Positions 18,776-28,586 are shown, numbered from the stretch's first letter. The stretch is DNA of 64,000 nt from Bartonella sp. HY038 (GCF_014117425.1 NZ_CP059726.1:1-64000); one strand, 5' to 3'. Notes: generated by a model from the sequence alone, not told the origin. Numbers and translations are program-made.

Positions 18776-19603
18776 ATGGTGGCCAAAAGATTAAGCCAAA
18801 AACATCCAATATTGTTTTTTGTCGCCATCTGGCGGCAAAGATGTTTGCGTTATTGGCGCAATAGCAAAGAACGACAAAAATTTGCGCTAAAGCGGCAAGC
18901 TGAGAGTTTGCCTCATCGGGTATTTTCCCACCAATCAAAACTCATTCGCAATTTTGGTGAAGACTATCATCAGTTGCAGGTAAATAAGATTACCAATTTA
19001 AAAAAGGCAATTCCGCTTCTTGATGGTATTGTCATTCACCCTGGTGAAACTTTTTCATTTTATAAATTAGTGGGGCATGCCCATCGCCTGCGCGGTTTTC
19101 GCAAAGGTTTGGAACTGTCAGGTGATACAATGAGGGCAGGTATTGGCGGTGGTCTTTGCCAAATTGCTAATATGCTGCACTGGCTGATATTGCATAGCAA
19201 TTTAGATATTATTGAGCATCATCACCATTCGCGTGATATGTTTCGCGATGATGAGCGGCTTGTGCCATTTGGTTGTGGAGCAACCATATTTTATAATTAT
19301 CTTGATTACCGCTTTACCAATAATAGCCCAAACATTTGGCAGTTACGTCTTAGCCTTGATGAAAACCATTTGATTGGTGACATTTTGGTCAATGACACGC
19401 TTAATGTAAAATATGATATTTGTGAAAAAAATCATAGTTTTTTGCAATGCGAGGGCAAGTTTTACCGCTTTAATGAAATTTGGCGCCAGCAATGGCAAGG
19501 GGATAGCTTAATAAGCGAGACGCTCTATCGTAAAAATATTGCGCCGATGATGTATGTGCCCGATGTATTTGATGTGGTTGATAGTTTAAAGGATTTTCAA
19601 TGA
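18776..19603 (+). CDS. VanW-family protein
   Basis: A 275-residue VanW-like protein. The family core is visible: KITNLKKAIPLLDGIVIHPG, GETFSFYKLVGH, GGGLCQIANMLHWL and the His-rich HHHHSRDMF segment. VanW occurs in some vancomycin-resistance (vanB) clusters and as a stand-alone protein in many bacteria; its biochemical role is unknown. There is no signal peptide; the N-terminus is strongly basic with one short hydrophobic stretch. It overlaps the following VanX-like gene by 4 bases, so the two are translationally coupled, which suggests a shared role in peptidoglycan or the surface glycan made by this region. Confidence 0.8.
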   Translation: MVAKRLSQKHPILFFVAIWRQRCLRYWRNSKERQKFALKRQAESLPHRVFSHQSKLIRNFGEDYHQLQVNKITNLKKAIPLLDGIVIHPGETFSFYKLVGHAHRLRGFRKGLELSGDTMRAGIGGGLCQIANMLHWLILHSNLDIIEHHHHSRDMFRDDERLVPFGCGATIFYNYLDYRFTNNSPNIWQLRLSLDENHLIGDILVNDTLNVKYDICEKNHSFLQCEGKFYRFNEIWRQQWQGDSLISETLYRKNIAPMMYVPDVFDVVDSLKDFQ

Positions 19604-20223
19604 AGCAGATTTTAGGATTAATTAGCTTAACTATCTATTTTTTAATCAGTATTTCAACTTTTGGGCAAAGCAAAGATTTTAATGATAATGCTGAATTGAT
19701 TACATTAAACGGTATGCCTTATTTGCTTGATCTGCGCTATGCGAGTGACAATAATTTTTTGCATCGTGCTATTTACAAAGAGCATGGTCTAAGCACCTGC
19801 CTTGTTCATAAGGACTTAGCAAAAAAGCTTGAAACAATTAAAAAGGATTTACAAGATCAACACTTGCAACTTGTTCTATTGGATTGTTTTCGTCCACTTG
19901 CTGTACAAAAAGCCATGTGGGACATTATGCCCGACCGCCGTTATGTTGCTAATCCAAAAAACGGTTCCAACCATAATCGCGCCGCCGCGATTGATGTGGC
20001 TTTAGCTGATGAAAATGGGAAAATATTGTTTTTTCCAACTGCTTTTGATGATTTTACCAGTAAGGCCGCCGCGCACTATAAATGCCCAAAAGCCGATAGT
20101 CTTGCTTGCAAAAATCGTGACCTATTGTTTGGCTTGATGAAAAAAGCAGGGCTTAAAGGCATTAATAGTGAATGGTGGCATTTTGAATTGCCAAATGCCC
20201 GGCAATATCCAATCATCGAATAA
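19600..20223 (+). CDS. VanX/DdpX-like D-alanyl-D-alanine dipeptidase, exported
   Basis: A 207-residue zinc D,D-dipeptidase of the VanX/DdpX type (peptidase family M15D). A signal peptide covers about 1-22. The zinc-binding and catalytic set is complete: H125 and D132 in SNHNRAAAIDV, E191 and H194 in EWWHFE, and the transition-state Arg in LDCFRPL (R98). Such enzymes cleave D-Ala-D-Ala; in Gram-negatives DdpX recycles peptidoglycan dipeptide. Its start overlaps the VanW-like gene. With no VanA or VanH ligase/dehydrogenase nearby, glycopeptide resistance is not indicated. Confidence 0.85.
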   Translation: MKQILGLISLTIYFLISISTFGQSKDFNDNAELITLNGMPYLLDLRYASDNNFLHRAIYKEHGLSTCLVHKDLAKKLETIKKDLQDQHLQLVLLDCFRPLAVQKAMWDIMPDRRYVANPKNGSNHNRAAAIDVALADENGKILFFPTAFDDFTSKAAAHYKCPKADSLACKNRDLLFGLMKKAGLKGINSEWWHFELPNARQYPIIE

Positions 20224-20245
20224 TTGCATGAAAGGGGGGAAGGCA

Positions 20246-21988
20246 ATGACCAAGCGTTTTTACAATTATTTATTGGGGCTTTGTTTGGCGGTTATTGGCT
20301 TTCTACCAATAAGCGCATTTGCGCAAGAAAATACAGATCAAATCGTGCCAACTATTTTAATGGCATCACCAACAAGCGCAACAGAGCAATCAACATCAAT
20401 TATTTGTCTTTTAGATAAAAATTGTGATGGGGCTTGGCAACCACAAACCAAGGATGGCGCGGTTAATGAAGGTTTTGGCTTTCAATTTGAACAACCCTTT
20501 CAACTAGATTATATTATGATAACGGTTACCGGTAATAGCGAAGGCCTTGCCTTTACCGCTTATCTTGACGGTAAAGATACTATTATTGATGACACAGATA
20601 AAGATAGCGACCCAGTTCGTATTATTTTGCAACGTTTCGAGATCGATTCCAAGAAGGCCGTTTATGTTTTAAGGCGCGATCCGTACTCTATTATTAATAA
20701 ACCGCTTACACTTGATTATTCTGCAAAATCGGTATTTTTTCGTATTATCGATGGTAATTCACTAGTAAAATGGACTGTGACTTCAATTGATATTGTTAAT
20801 AAAAATATTTTTGAAATAATAAACGGTGAAATATCTTTAGTTAAAGATATTTATAATGATCCGCATAATTTGGCGGTTAATTTACCGATTGAAGTACCAT
20901 TGATAGCGCTTAATGCCACTTCAATTCTTGATCCACAAAATGCTTATCACCCAAGCCATCTTTTTGATTCCAATACCAGCATGGCCTTTGCAACAGATGG
21001 TAAAAAAGGCAATGGCATTGGTACTAAAATCGCCCTTAATTTTAAAAATCAACAAAATATTGCGGGTGTGATGATGTGGAATGGCTATCAAAGGTCAGAT
21101 AAGCATTTTTATGCTAATAGCCGCGTGAAAGATCTTTTGATAAATGGCGAAAAAATTGCAGTCAAAGACGAACAAGCCATACAAAAAGTTATGTTGGCAA
21201 AGCCAATCACTAATAGCCAGATTGTTTTAGAAATTGCCGATATTTATGAGGGGCAAGATCATAAGGATGTTGTGCTATCCGAATTGCACTTTATTGACAA
21301 TAAGGGCGCCATTATTTTGCCCCTTACCCAAGAAACGCCATTATTAGCAGAACTTACTAACAATCATTTCGTCGATAGAAGTTTTAGCGGTTTTTTGAGC
21401 CAAATGGTCTTTGCGCGCAATGAGGTTGAAGCTGATATTTGTGACGTTGGTTCATTTCGCTTGCGTAGTAATGGAAGTTTTTCCCTTTATTCGCAAAATA
21501 TTAAAGGCATTGATAGGCTGCATTCTTTTGCTATAGCTGCCGAGGGGAATTTTGAAATTATTGAACACAATAAATTCAAATTATTTGGCAAAAAATATCA
21601 AACCATGTTTTCGCGTATGACAGGTTATTTAAAGGAAAATGAAGATAATGCGCCCATTAAAGTCGCACCAAGTATTTTTCAAGGCCTTTTTACCATTGAA
21701 AAATTTTCTGACCTTAGCGAAAAAGAACAAAAAGACTTGTTAAGTTTGCTTATTAACGAGCCACTTTATGAAGAGCCTGAAAAAATTTACGCGGATCAAC
21801 CAGATTTCAATATTGGTCTATTTGTTTCGCTTGACCAAGGATTTGTGGTTGAAGCGGCAACAATTAGTGAGGTGCGTGAAAAACTGCGTAAAATATTGCT
21901 GACAAAAGAAGTTTATGCGGTAAAATCTGACATTTATACTGATCTTGTCGTCCCTGTTGATCGGGTGCCGTTTTGTACAAAAATCTAA
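20246..21988 (+). CDS. secreted protein with NADase-type glycan-binding/discoidin-like domain (paralogue 1)
   Basis: About 580 residues with a signal peptide ending near ISAFAQ. Two beta-rich regions are visible. The first is an N-terminal domain with two cysteines, CLLDKNCDGAW. The second is a discoidin-like domain (about 245-375) with HPSHLFDSNTSMAFATDG, KGNGIGTKIALNF and WNGYQRSDKHFYANSRVKD, the pattern of the NADase-type glycan-binding domain. The C-terminal part is unique to this pair. The start ATG 20246 has a GGGGGGAAGG ribosome-binding site. It is followed by a close paralogue at 22129. An envelope or surface glycan-binding role in this polysaccharide region is inference. Confidence 0.75.
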   Translation: MTKRFYNYLLGLCLAVIGFLPISAFAQENTDQIVPTILMASPTSATEQSTSIICLLDKNCDGAWQPQTKDGAVNEGFGFQFEQPFQLDYIMITVTGNSEGLAFTAYLDGKDTIIDDTDKDSDPVRIILQRFEIDSKKAVYVLRRDPYSIINKPLTLDYSAKSVFFRIIDGNSLVKWTVTSIDIVNKNIFEIINGEISLVKDIYNDPHNLAVNLPIEVPLIALNATSILDPQNAYHPSHLFDSNTSMAFATDGKKGNGIGTKIALNFKNQQNIAGVMMWNGYQRSDKHFYANSRVKDLLINGEKIAVKDEQAIQKVMLAKPITNSQIVLEIADIYEGQDHKDVVLSELHFIDNKGAIILPLTQETPLLAELTNNHFVDRSFSGFLSQMVFARNEVEADICDVGSFRLRSNGSFSLYSQNIKGIDRLHSFAIAAEGNFEIIEHNKFKLFGKKYQTMFSRMTGYLKENEDNAPIKVAPSIFQGLFTIEKFSDLSEKEQKDLLSLLINEPLYEEPEKIYADQPDFNIGLFVSLDQGFVVEAATISEVREKLRKILLTKEVYAVKSDIYTDLVVPVDRVPFCTKI

Positions 21989-22128
21989 ACCAATATTTGA
22001 GAAGATTTGTTTTATTAGCCTGTTGAAGACAATAAGATACAAAGTTAATAATAAAAATTAGCATTTATGACGGTTAAATCCTTACCAAAATCTATAGGTA
22101 ATTCAATTATAAAAAGGGGCATAAGCTG

Positions 22129-23862
22129 ATGAAGCATTTTTTAAATAATCTATTTCGGTTTTGCCTTGTCACTATTGTCATTATTGGTTTCCGACCAGCT
22201 TTAGGCTATACGCAAGACAATACAGATCAAATCGTGCCAACTATTTTAATGGCATCACCAACAAGCGCAACAGAGCAATCAACATCAATTATTTGTCTTT
22301 TAGATAAAAATTGTGATGGGGCTTGGCAACCGCAAACCAAGGATGGCGCGGTTAATGAAGGTTTTGGCTTTCAATTTGAACAGCCCTTTCAACTAGATTA
22401 TATCATGATAACGGTTATCGGTGATAGCGAAGACCTCACCTTTACCGCTTATCTTGATGGTAATAATGCTATTGCTGATACATCGGGAGAAGATAGGGAT
22501 CCAATTCCTTTTGTGGTTGAACGTTTTGAAGTTGATTTTGAAAAAGCCGTATATGTTTTAAGGCGCGAAAGACATCCTTTAGATGACTCGTTTAAACTCG
22601 AATATAAAGCGAAATCGGTATTTTTTCGCATTACGGATGCTACCTCGTCAGCAAAATGGGAAGTCACTTCAATTGATCTGGTTAGTAAAGATATTTTACA
22701 GTTATTTAGCGATCCTTCATTAATTAAAGAAATTTATAATGAGCCGCATGCTTTGGCGGTTAATTTACCGATTGAAGCACCATTGCTAGAACTCAATGCC
22801 ACTTCAATTCTTGATCCACAAAATGCTTATCATCCAAGCCATCTTTTTGATTCCAATACCAGCATGGCCTTTGCAACAGATGGTAAAAAAGGCAATGGCA
22901 TTGGCACCAAAATCGCCCTTAACTTTAAAAATCACCAAAATATTGCGGGTGTGATGATATGGAATGGCTATCAAAGATCGGATAAGCATTTTAGTGCTAA
23001 TAGCCGCGTGAAAACTCTTTTGATAAATGGCGAAAAAATTGCGGTCAAAGACGAACAAGCCATGCAAAAAATTATGCTGCCAAAACCAATTAGCAATAGC
23101 CAAATTGTTTTGGAAATTGCCGATATTTATAAAGGGCAAGCCTATAGAGATGTTGTGCTATCCGAACTGCGCTTTATTGACAATAAGGGCGCAATTATTT
23201 TGCCTATTGGTCAAGAAATGCCAATAATCGCGGAACTTACTGACAATGCTTTTACTGATAAAACATTTAGTAGTTTTTTGGGCACCATGGATTGGGCAAC
23301 TTTGGGTGAGAAGTACTTGCGCGAGGATTATTGTTATGCTTCAACCTTTCGACTGCGTAGTAATGGCAGCTTTGTGCTTTATCCTGCGCGTTTAAAACCA
23401 GATGGACAAAATCGCCCCTTTGCTACAGTCGCAGAAGGTAATTTCGAGCTTGTAAAACCAAATGAGATGAGACTATTTGGTAAAAAATATCAAACGTTTT
23501 TTTCGCAGTTTGGTTATATAAGTGGCAAGGGAAATGATGATATTGCCCATGCCGCCCCGCAAATTTTCCAAAATCTTTTTAAAATAGAAAAATTTTCAAA
23601 ACTTGCTGAAAGCGAGCAAAAAAAGCTTTTAAACTTCCTTGTTGCTATGCCAATCTATGATAGGGAAGAATATGAAGGCGAAGATTTAGGGCTTAGCGTT
23701 TTACTTGATGACGGCTTTGTGGTTGAAGCAAAAACCATTGGTGAACTTCGGGAAAAATTGCGTAAAATATTACTTGAAAAAGATGTTTATGCGGTAAAAT
23801 CCGATATTTATACCGACCTTGTAGTCCCTGTTAAGCGTGTGCAATTTTGTACAAAAATATGA
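22129..23862 (+). CDS. secreted protein with NADase-type glycan-binding/discoidin-like domain (paralogue 2)
   Basis: A 577-residue paralogue of the preceding gene with the same order: signal peptide (cleavage near LGYTQ), the CLLDKNCDGAW domain, the discoidin-like domain with WNGYQRSDKHFSANSRVKT, and a shared C-terminus ending in YTDLVVPVKRVQFCTKI. The first about 200 bases of the mature part differ from paralogue 1 at only three, synonymous, positions (22220-22417 against 20331-20528), while the following segment is much more divergent. That points to recent gene conversion within the duplicated pair. Its stop overlaps the start of the next gene by 4 bases. Confidence 0.75.
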   Translation: MKHFLNNLFRFCLVTIVIIGFRPALGYTQDNTDQIVPTILMASPTSATEQSTSIICLLDKNCDGAWQPQTKDGAVNEGFGFQFEQPFQLDYIMITVIGDSEDLTFTAYLDGNNAIADTSGEDRDPIPFVVERFEVDFEKAVYVLRRERHPLDDSFKLEYKAKSVFFRITDATSSAKWEVTSIDLVSKDILQLFSDPSLIKEIYNEPHALAVNLPIEAPLLELNATSILDPQNAYHPSHLFDSNTSMAFATDGKKGNGIGTKIALNFKNHQNIAGVMIWNGYQRSDKHFSANSRVKTLLINGEKIAVKDEQAMQKIMLPKPISNSQIVLEIADIYKGQAYRDVVLSELRFIDNKGAIILPIGQEMPIIAELTDNAFTDKTFSSFLGTMDWATLGEKYLREDYCYASTFRLRSNGSFVLYPARLKPDGQNRPFATVAEGNFELVKPNEMRLFGKKYQTFFSQFGYISGKGNDDIAHAAPQIFQNLFKIEKFSKLAESEQKKLLNFLVAMPIYDREEYEGEDLGLSVLLDDGFVVEAKTIGELREKLRKILLEKDVYAVKSDIYTDLVVPVKRVQFCTKI

Positions 23863-25421
23863 AGCAATATTGTAGAACTGGCTTTATTTGCTTAGTCATT
23901 TTTATGGTTGCGCTTCAGCTTGGGCTTATTCTGTTTCATCAAAGCTATTTTTATGGCTATGATGGCTATTATTACGCAGTGCAAGCGCAAAGCCTCATTG
24001 ATCATGGTCGCTTGCGTATTCCTGATGATAGTTGGCTGTTTTGGCTGATGAGACCGCTTGCATATTTTGTCAATAATGGCGAAGCGATGGTGAAAACCTA
24101 TATCGCTGTTAGTTTTGGGTTGTTTTTACTGGCCTTTTATCTCCTTTTAAAAACTATAAAAAACATCGCTTTAGCGCTTATTATTTTGTATTGGATTACT
24201 CTATCACCTAGCTTTTATTTTATGACGATTGAATTTCCTAAACAATTTACCAGTTGGATTATTTTAGTCATTGCCGTAAATTTTATGTATCGCTATCCGC
24301 GCTATATTTTTGTTTTTATAGGATTTTCATGTCTTGCGGTGTTTTTCCATAAATCAGCAATCATTTATATCGGGCTTTTTTCGCTATCCCTCATCGGCTA
24401 TTATTGGTCCAAAAGAAAAGATAATAACAAGGTAAAATTGCACGCAGGGCAGGGTGGTAATATTGCCAAGTTAAAATGGCAAATACTTATTGCGGTTACT
24501 CTTCTCTCTGTCGGTCTCATTGCTGCATTGGTGAGCGGTGTTTTATACTTGGGGTTATTTGATTTTCACCGCTTTCAAAACGGTCAATTTCAATTAGGGT
24601 TAATTGCCTTATTAAGCGAGCCATTTTTGCCGCTTGCAATAAAGTTGGAGCTACTCTTTTGCGGTATTTGGGTGCTTGGTGTGCTATTCTTTGCGGTGCG
24701 ATCGTCAAAAAGCAATCTATGGCACTTTTTACCGCTATTTTCTTGTTTTTTACCAAGTCTTGGTCAAGAGGCAATGAATTTTGGTGAACGCATCGCGCTA
24801 GCCTTTCCCTTACTCGTTTTATTCATCACTATATGGTTTTTCAAAGACCAGCCAATACCAAAGCCAAAAACACTTGCAAAATATCTGCAAATGAGCCTGT
24901 TGGCGGTTGCCTTAATGCTGCTTTCAGGCACATTATTATATCGCGGCGTTGACATTGAAAATATCAATCAAAAAGCAATTTTTAAACAATATGATGCTTT
25001 GATGGCTAATTTTGCGCCGCCGCCAATGCTGATTGTTAATCGCGATATGCATTATTATTACAAATATAAAACCGGCGGTGAAGCGTTTTCTTTCATGCCA
25101 GAGCGTCATTGGGACAAAACACGAATTTGGCGCTTGGTTTATGGGGTTAACCCAACTGAGGCTTATGCCTATTGGCCAGAGCAATGTGATTTTGCACGGC
25201 CTTTTATTCAAATTTTGCCGGTGCTAGGTTATCTTTACATGCGCGAGGATTGCTATCAGCAATTTCGTGATAATGTTGCTGCAAGTTTCAACCAACCATT
25301 AGCAGCCATACTTAATGATAATGACCTTAACCCATCCATGGCGAGACCTCAATTTTTGTATAATCGTTATCAAGATGAAGATTTTAGCGAATTTCCAGCC
25401 CTTCCACCCTCTAACCCATGA
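23859..25421 (+). CDS. polytopic membrane protein, probable GT-C-type glycosyltransferase
   Basis: About 520 residues with roughly ten hydrophobic segments in the first 370, then a soluble periplasmic-like C-terminal domain containing several cysteines (EQCDFARPF, REDCYQQF). The loop after the first helix, YFYGYDGYYYAVQAQSL, resembles the acidic/Tyr-rich first loop of GT-C enzymes that use polyprenyl-phosphate sugars (ArnT/PMT type). I set the start at ATG 23859, overlapping the stop of the upstream gene (ATGA). Wzy-type polymerase is an alternative. Either fits the surrounding polysaccharide genes; exact function is not evident. Confidence 0.6.
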   Translation: MKQYCRTGFICLVIFMVALQLGLILFHQSYFYGYDGYYYAVQAQSLIDHGRLRIPDDSWLFWLMRPLAYFVNNGEAMVKTYIAVSFGLFLLAFYLLLKTIKNIALALIILYWITLSPSFYFMTIEFPKQFTSWIILVIAVNFMYRYPRYIFVFIGFSCLAVFFHKSAIIYIGLFSLSLIGYYWSKRKDNNKVKLHAGQGGNIAKLKWQILIAVTLLSVGLIAALVSGVLYLGLFDFHRFQNGQFQLGLIALLSEPFLPLAIKLELLFCGIWVLGVLFFAVRSSKSNLWHFLPLFSCFLPSLGQEAMNFGERIALAFPLLVLFITIWFFKDQPIPKPKTLAKYLQMSLLAVALMLLSGTLLYRGVDIENINQKAIFKQYDALMANFAPPPMLIVNRDMHYYYKYKTGGEAFSFMPERHWDKTRIWRLVYGVNPTEAYAYWPEQCDFARPFIQILPVLGYLYMREDCYQQFRDNVAASFNQPLAAILNDNDLNPSMARPQFLYNRYQDEDFSEFPALPPSNP

Positions 25422-25428
25422 TGAAGCG

Positions 25429-25725
25429 ATGCCAATTCAAACTTACTTTTATTTTATTGATAAAACAATAGAGACGTTCCAAGACGATATTGTCTTTATA
25501 AAAGAACGAAATCATAATGATATTATTTTATGGTGTGACCATTTGGGTATTTTTTGGCGCGGCATTGAAAATGGCAAGCTTACACAACCTTTTGAAATAA
25601 AACGCCCGTCATTTAGGGCTGCAACCCTCATTGAAATTGCTAATTCTCATATGCTGCAATATGTTTATGGAGCCGTACAAATAAGCCATCGCGGCGTGTA
25701 TAGTATGGATTTTAGAGATGAATAA
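25429..25725 (+). CDS. hypothetical protein, 98 residues
   Basis: A small soluble protein beginning MPIQTYFYFIDKTIETFQ and ending DFRDE, with no signal peptide or membrane segment and no family I recognise. I chose ATG 25429, 8 bases after the preceding gene, rather than an earlier in-frame start at 25315 that would overlap that gene by more than 100 bases. Close spacing suggests co-transcription with the membrane protein. Confidence 0.55.
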   Translation: MPIQTYFYFIDKTIETFQDDIVFIKERNHNDIILWCDHLGIFWRGIENGKLTQPFEIKRPSFRAATLIEIANSHMLQYVYGAVQISHRGVYSMDFRDE

Positions 25726-25824
25726 TTCAGATCTAACAGATGTTTGTTGCTTCACCTACCTTTGTCGCTAAAAATAATATTCATTTAGCCATGATTTACT
25801 TTGTTTTGTTCGAAGGGTGATAAT

Positions 25825-26222
25825 ATGGAAATTGTTTCTAGAATATTTAAATATTTCGATACTACTTATTTGCTTAGAAATTATATTTGGGCAATTATTT
25901 GGACGGTAATCTGCATTTTTTAGCTATATATTTAAATGACATAAGACCTTTATCGATTGCAATTAACATCGTTATCCTGGTTATCATTCTTATGAACCTT
26001 ATTCTTTTTCCCTTTGCTAAACTGGTTTGGGGCTATGTCGAAGATTTATTCTTTGGCGCTTTTACATCTGATTTTGACCTAGATATTTGGACGGTATTGG
26101 CGCTTATTTTAAGGGTGATTGTAAATCTCTTTTTGTTCAGCATAGCTTTTATTATCGCACCTATTGGCATTGCTTATATTGTTTTTAAAAATAAGCGTGA
26201 TAAAAATAAGCAGGCTGATTAA
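25825..26222 (+). pseudogene. small membrane protein with a one-base frameshift; paralogue of 26814-27212
   Basis: From ATG 25825 (good AAGGGTG ribosome-binding site) the frame reads MEIVSRIFKYFDTTYLLRNY, matching MQFVSKLFKSIDAAYLVRSY of the intact paralogue, but stops at 25922. The remaining membrane segments (LILFPFAKLVWGYVEDLFF, FLFSIAFIIAPIGIAYIV) are in another frame up to 26222. The switch is at a run of six T at 25916-25921; one more T restores a protein of about 132 residues, the same length as the paralogue. Real frameshift, polymerase slippage or assembly indel are all possible. Function unknown. Confidence 0.75.
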
Positions 26223-26813
26223 CCCATATTTTGCAAAAATTGAAGCAACTTTTGTTTTTTGAAAATTTTTAAAATATAGCTAGTTTAATAAACGTGATGG
26301 GACAAAATTTATCACCTCAATATTATTCTAACGAAAGCTCTTTAAGTGGCTGCGCTTTATAATTTTGCGGTATATAAGATAAGCAATAACCCAAAAAAGA
26401 ATAAAAATAATATAAATTAGATAAATTTAATATTAGTTGTAAATTTATGATATATTTTAATTAAGGTCTTAACAAATTTATTGATTTATTTTTATTCATG
26501 TAATATAGTTTGGCATTGCTTGATTGAGTAAAGTTTCGTAATTTGGATATATTGTTCAAATTCTGAATTTTTTTAATATTTAAAATATATTTATACAATT
26601 TTGTAAGGTCTTATATTTTATAATCTAAAATTAGACTGTATTTAGAATTTATAACTAATATGATTAATTTATCTGTCTATCACGTTATGTGATTATTGAA
26701 AATACCATTTTCTTGTTGTTGAGATTATGGGGATTAGATTTTTAGTTGAAGTTTATCCTTTACAGGATGGCATCAAAAACCGAGGGTAATTTTATCTTTT
26801 TTGGGGAATATAC
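26223..26813. other. AT-rich intergenic region
   Basis: About 590 bases between two paralogous membrane protein genes. I see no open frame with a ribosome-binding site, no RNA-like hairpin of note and no transposon trace. Confidence 0.4.
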
Positions 26814-27212
26814 ATGCAATTCGTTTCTAAACTGTTTAAATCTATTGACGCAGCCTATCTGGTTCGAAGCTATGTGATTGGGGCAATCTGGGCCGCAATA
26901 TTTATTTCAATGGTGTTTGTTTTAAATAAGTCAGGGTCGATGCCAATTTATGGAATTATTACCATGATTGTAGTCTATCTTATTAATTTTTTATTATTTC
27001 CATTTGCCAAATTCGTTTGGGATAGCATCAAAGATTTATTCCTTGGCAATTATTCTTTTAAATTCTCGTTTCTTTTGTGGTTGGGTTTGGTTGTTCCGGC
27101 AAAAATTATAGTAAACATGCTCTTGTTTAGCGCCGCCATACTTATCGCGCCGATTGGTATTATCTATCTTGCATTGACAAATAGAGGGCGCGAACAAGAT
27201 CTCGCTAGCTAA
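26814..27212 (+). CDS. small membrane protein, intact paralogue
   Basis: A 132-residue protein with an amphipathic N-terminus (MQFVSKLFKSIDAAYLVRSY) and three to four membrane segments, including LLFPFAKFVWDSIKDLFLGNY and LLFSAAILIAPIGIIYLAL. It has a GGGGAATATAC ribosome-binding site. It is paralogous to the frameshifted gene 25825-26222, with the same motifs in the same order (LLFPFAK.VW..I.DLF.G and LLFS.A.IIAPIGI.Y). I recognise no named family; the repeated PFAK motif between helices is the most distinctive mark. Confidence 0.7.
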   Translation: MQFVSKLFKSIDAAYLVRSYVIGAIWAAIFISMVFVLNKSGSMPIYGIITMIVVYLINFLLFPFAKFVWDSIKDLFLGNYSFKFSFLLWLGLVVPAKIIVNMLLFSAAILIAPIGIIYLALTNRGREQDLAS

Positions 27213-27460
27213 GTTGATTTATGCCGTAGGCTTTCTTGAGCAGTTCTAGAAAAAACTGTATCAACTTTCGCATTGGAGAATGCCACAAAATAAAGAAATG
27301 AAGCACGTCACTTTTTTGATGCGGTGACGCGCTTTTAATTGTCTATGTTAGCCCCATATCGCTAAAAAGGCATCAAATCTTATAGGAGTGCCATAAATAA
27401 CATCCGCTTTAATCATGACACGCTAACTAATTATATTGTGTATTATAACTGGCTAATTGA
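27213..27460. other. intergenic region with a small hairpin
   Basis: No gene is visible. A stem of CGTCAC and GTGACG (about 27308-27331) with a T-rich loop lies between the two converging genes and may act as a weak terminator. Confidence 0.3.
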
Positions 27461-28467
27461 TTAACAATGGTAATCAATGATGGCAAGCCAATCGTTTGGC
27501 TTTGTGCGTTTTAACCGTTGATCGATAAAATCTTGCCACTTTTGCAATTTTTTTTCATAATCTTCTAAAATATCGGACTGGCTATCTTCTAATTCATGCC
27601 AACCATTTTCATCAAGCAAGGCATATGTGGATAAGGGTGGTGCAGCATTTATCCAATCATCTATTTTGGGGTAAGCTCTGGAAGAGCTAACATAATCTAA
27701 AAGCCCAATATAGAAGCGATAAGGATAATTTACATTGTCTCTAATATAGGCTTTAAGCTTTTGATATTGTGCTTGTGAATTTTTTTTAAAAATTTTTTTT
27801 GCAAATCGTTGATTTTATTTAGTACTTCATATCGTATTTTATCAAGATCAATTTTCAAACTATTAATATCGCCCAAAGCCGCGTATGAATCTCTTATTGT
27901 ATCTTGCCAAAGTTGCAACCGCACTTGTACCGCTTTATTTTTCATGGTTATCCAATCAATTTCATTATATTGGATGCAATTCGTGGCACTATTTTTCAAG
28001 TCTTCAGATTGGTCTTTATGTCGCCATTTTGACCAAAGGCTTCGCTTAGATAAAATTGGTGGTGTCTTTCTTATCATTGTGCCATTCATTCTGCCACCGA
28101 GCAGCCAAAAGTCCCACTTCCCATTGGGGTTGGTTCTATTTACAACCTTGATAAGTTCTTCGCCTTTAAAAATTACATAGCCAAAGTAATGTTCATTCTC
28201 TATGTCGATAGGATCACCTAATTCAACAATTGGCAAAGCTCTGCTTTCTATAATATATTCTTTTAAATTTTTATAATCACAGGTTTTTGCGGTTTTATTT
28301 GCTTTTAAGCTGTTATATTCTTTCAGTACTTGCGCTGTTTCGTCTATGTCTTCGATGTGGTTGCTATTAAACTCTTCGCAGTCACTAAGTTGATATGGAT
28401 ATAACCAACTATTCAGTATATCTTGCTTATCAAGATCTTTACCAATCACGAGCAAAGAAAAGTGCAT
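27461..28467 (-). pseudogene. hypothetical protein with GGR-type motif, C-terminal frameshift
   Basis: The main frame (28467 to 27730) starts MHFSLLVIGKDLDKQD and carries NPNGKWDFWLLGGRMNGTM near residues 114-132. The KWDxWxxGGR motif recurs in uncharacterised phage and bacterial proteins. The frame ends soon after two runs of eight A (minus strand; 27780-27787 and 27793-27800). One extra A in the second run keeps the protein going for about another 105 residues (QAQYQKLKAYIRDN to LAIIDYHC) to a stop at 27461, giving about 335 residues. The extension reads like genuine coding sequence with Trp and acidic residues. Function unknown. Confidence 0.7.
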
Positions 28468-28586
28468 ATCAAACCTTTTGTAAAAGTGTTTACTGTATTC
28501 ATTTTTAATTCTATAAAGTAAAATATATTATATTTTAAAGCCTATCAAATTATAATATTGTTTAATGCGATAAATGGATTTTTATA

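Noticed and set aside
18776-20223. Vancomycin-resistance operon
   Set aside because: Only VanW-like and VanX-like genes are present; the ligase, dehydrogenase and sensor genes are absent, and DdpX-type dipeptidases are ordinary in Gram-negatives.
25315-25428. N-terminal extension of the 25429-25725 gene
   Set aside because: It would overlap the upstream membrane protein gene by over 100 bases and has no ribosome-binding site.
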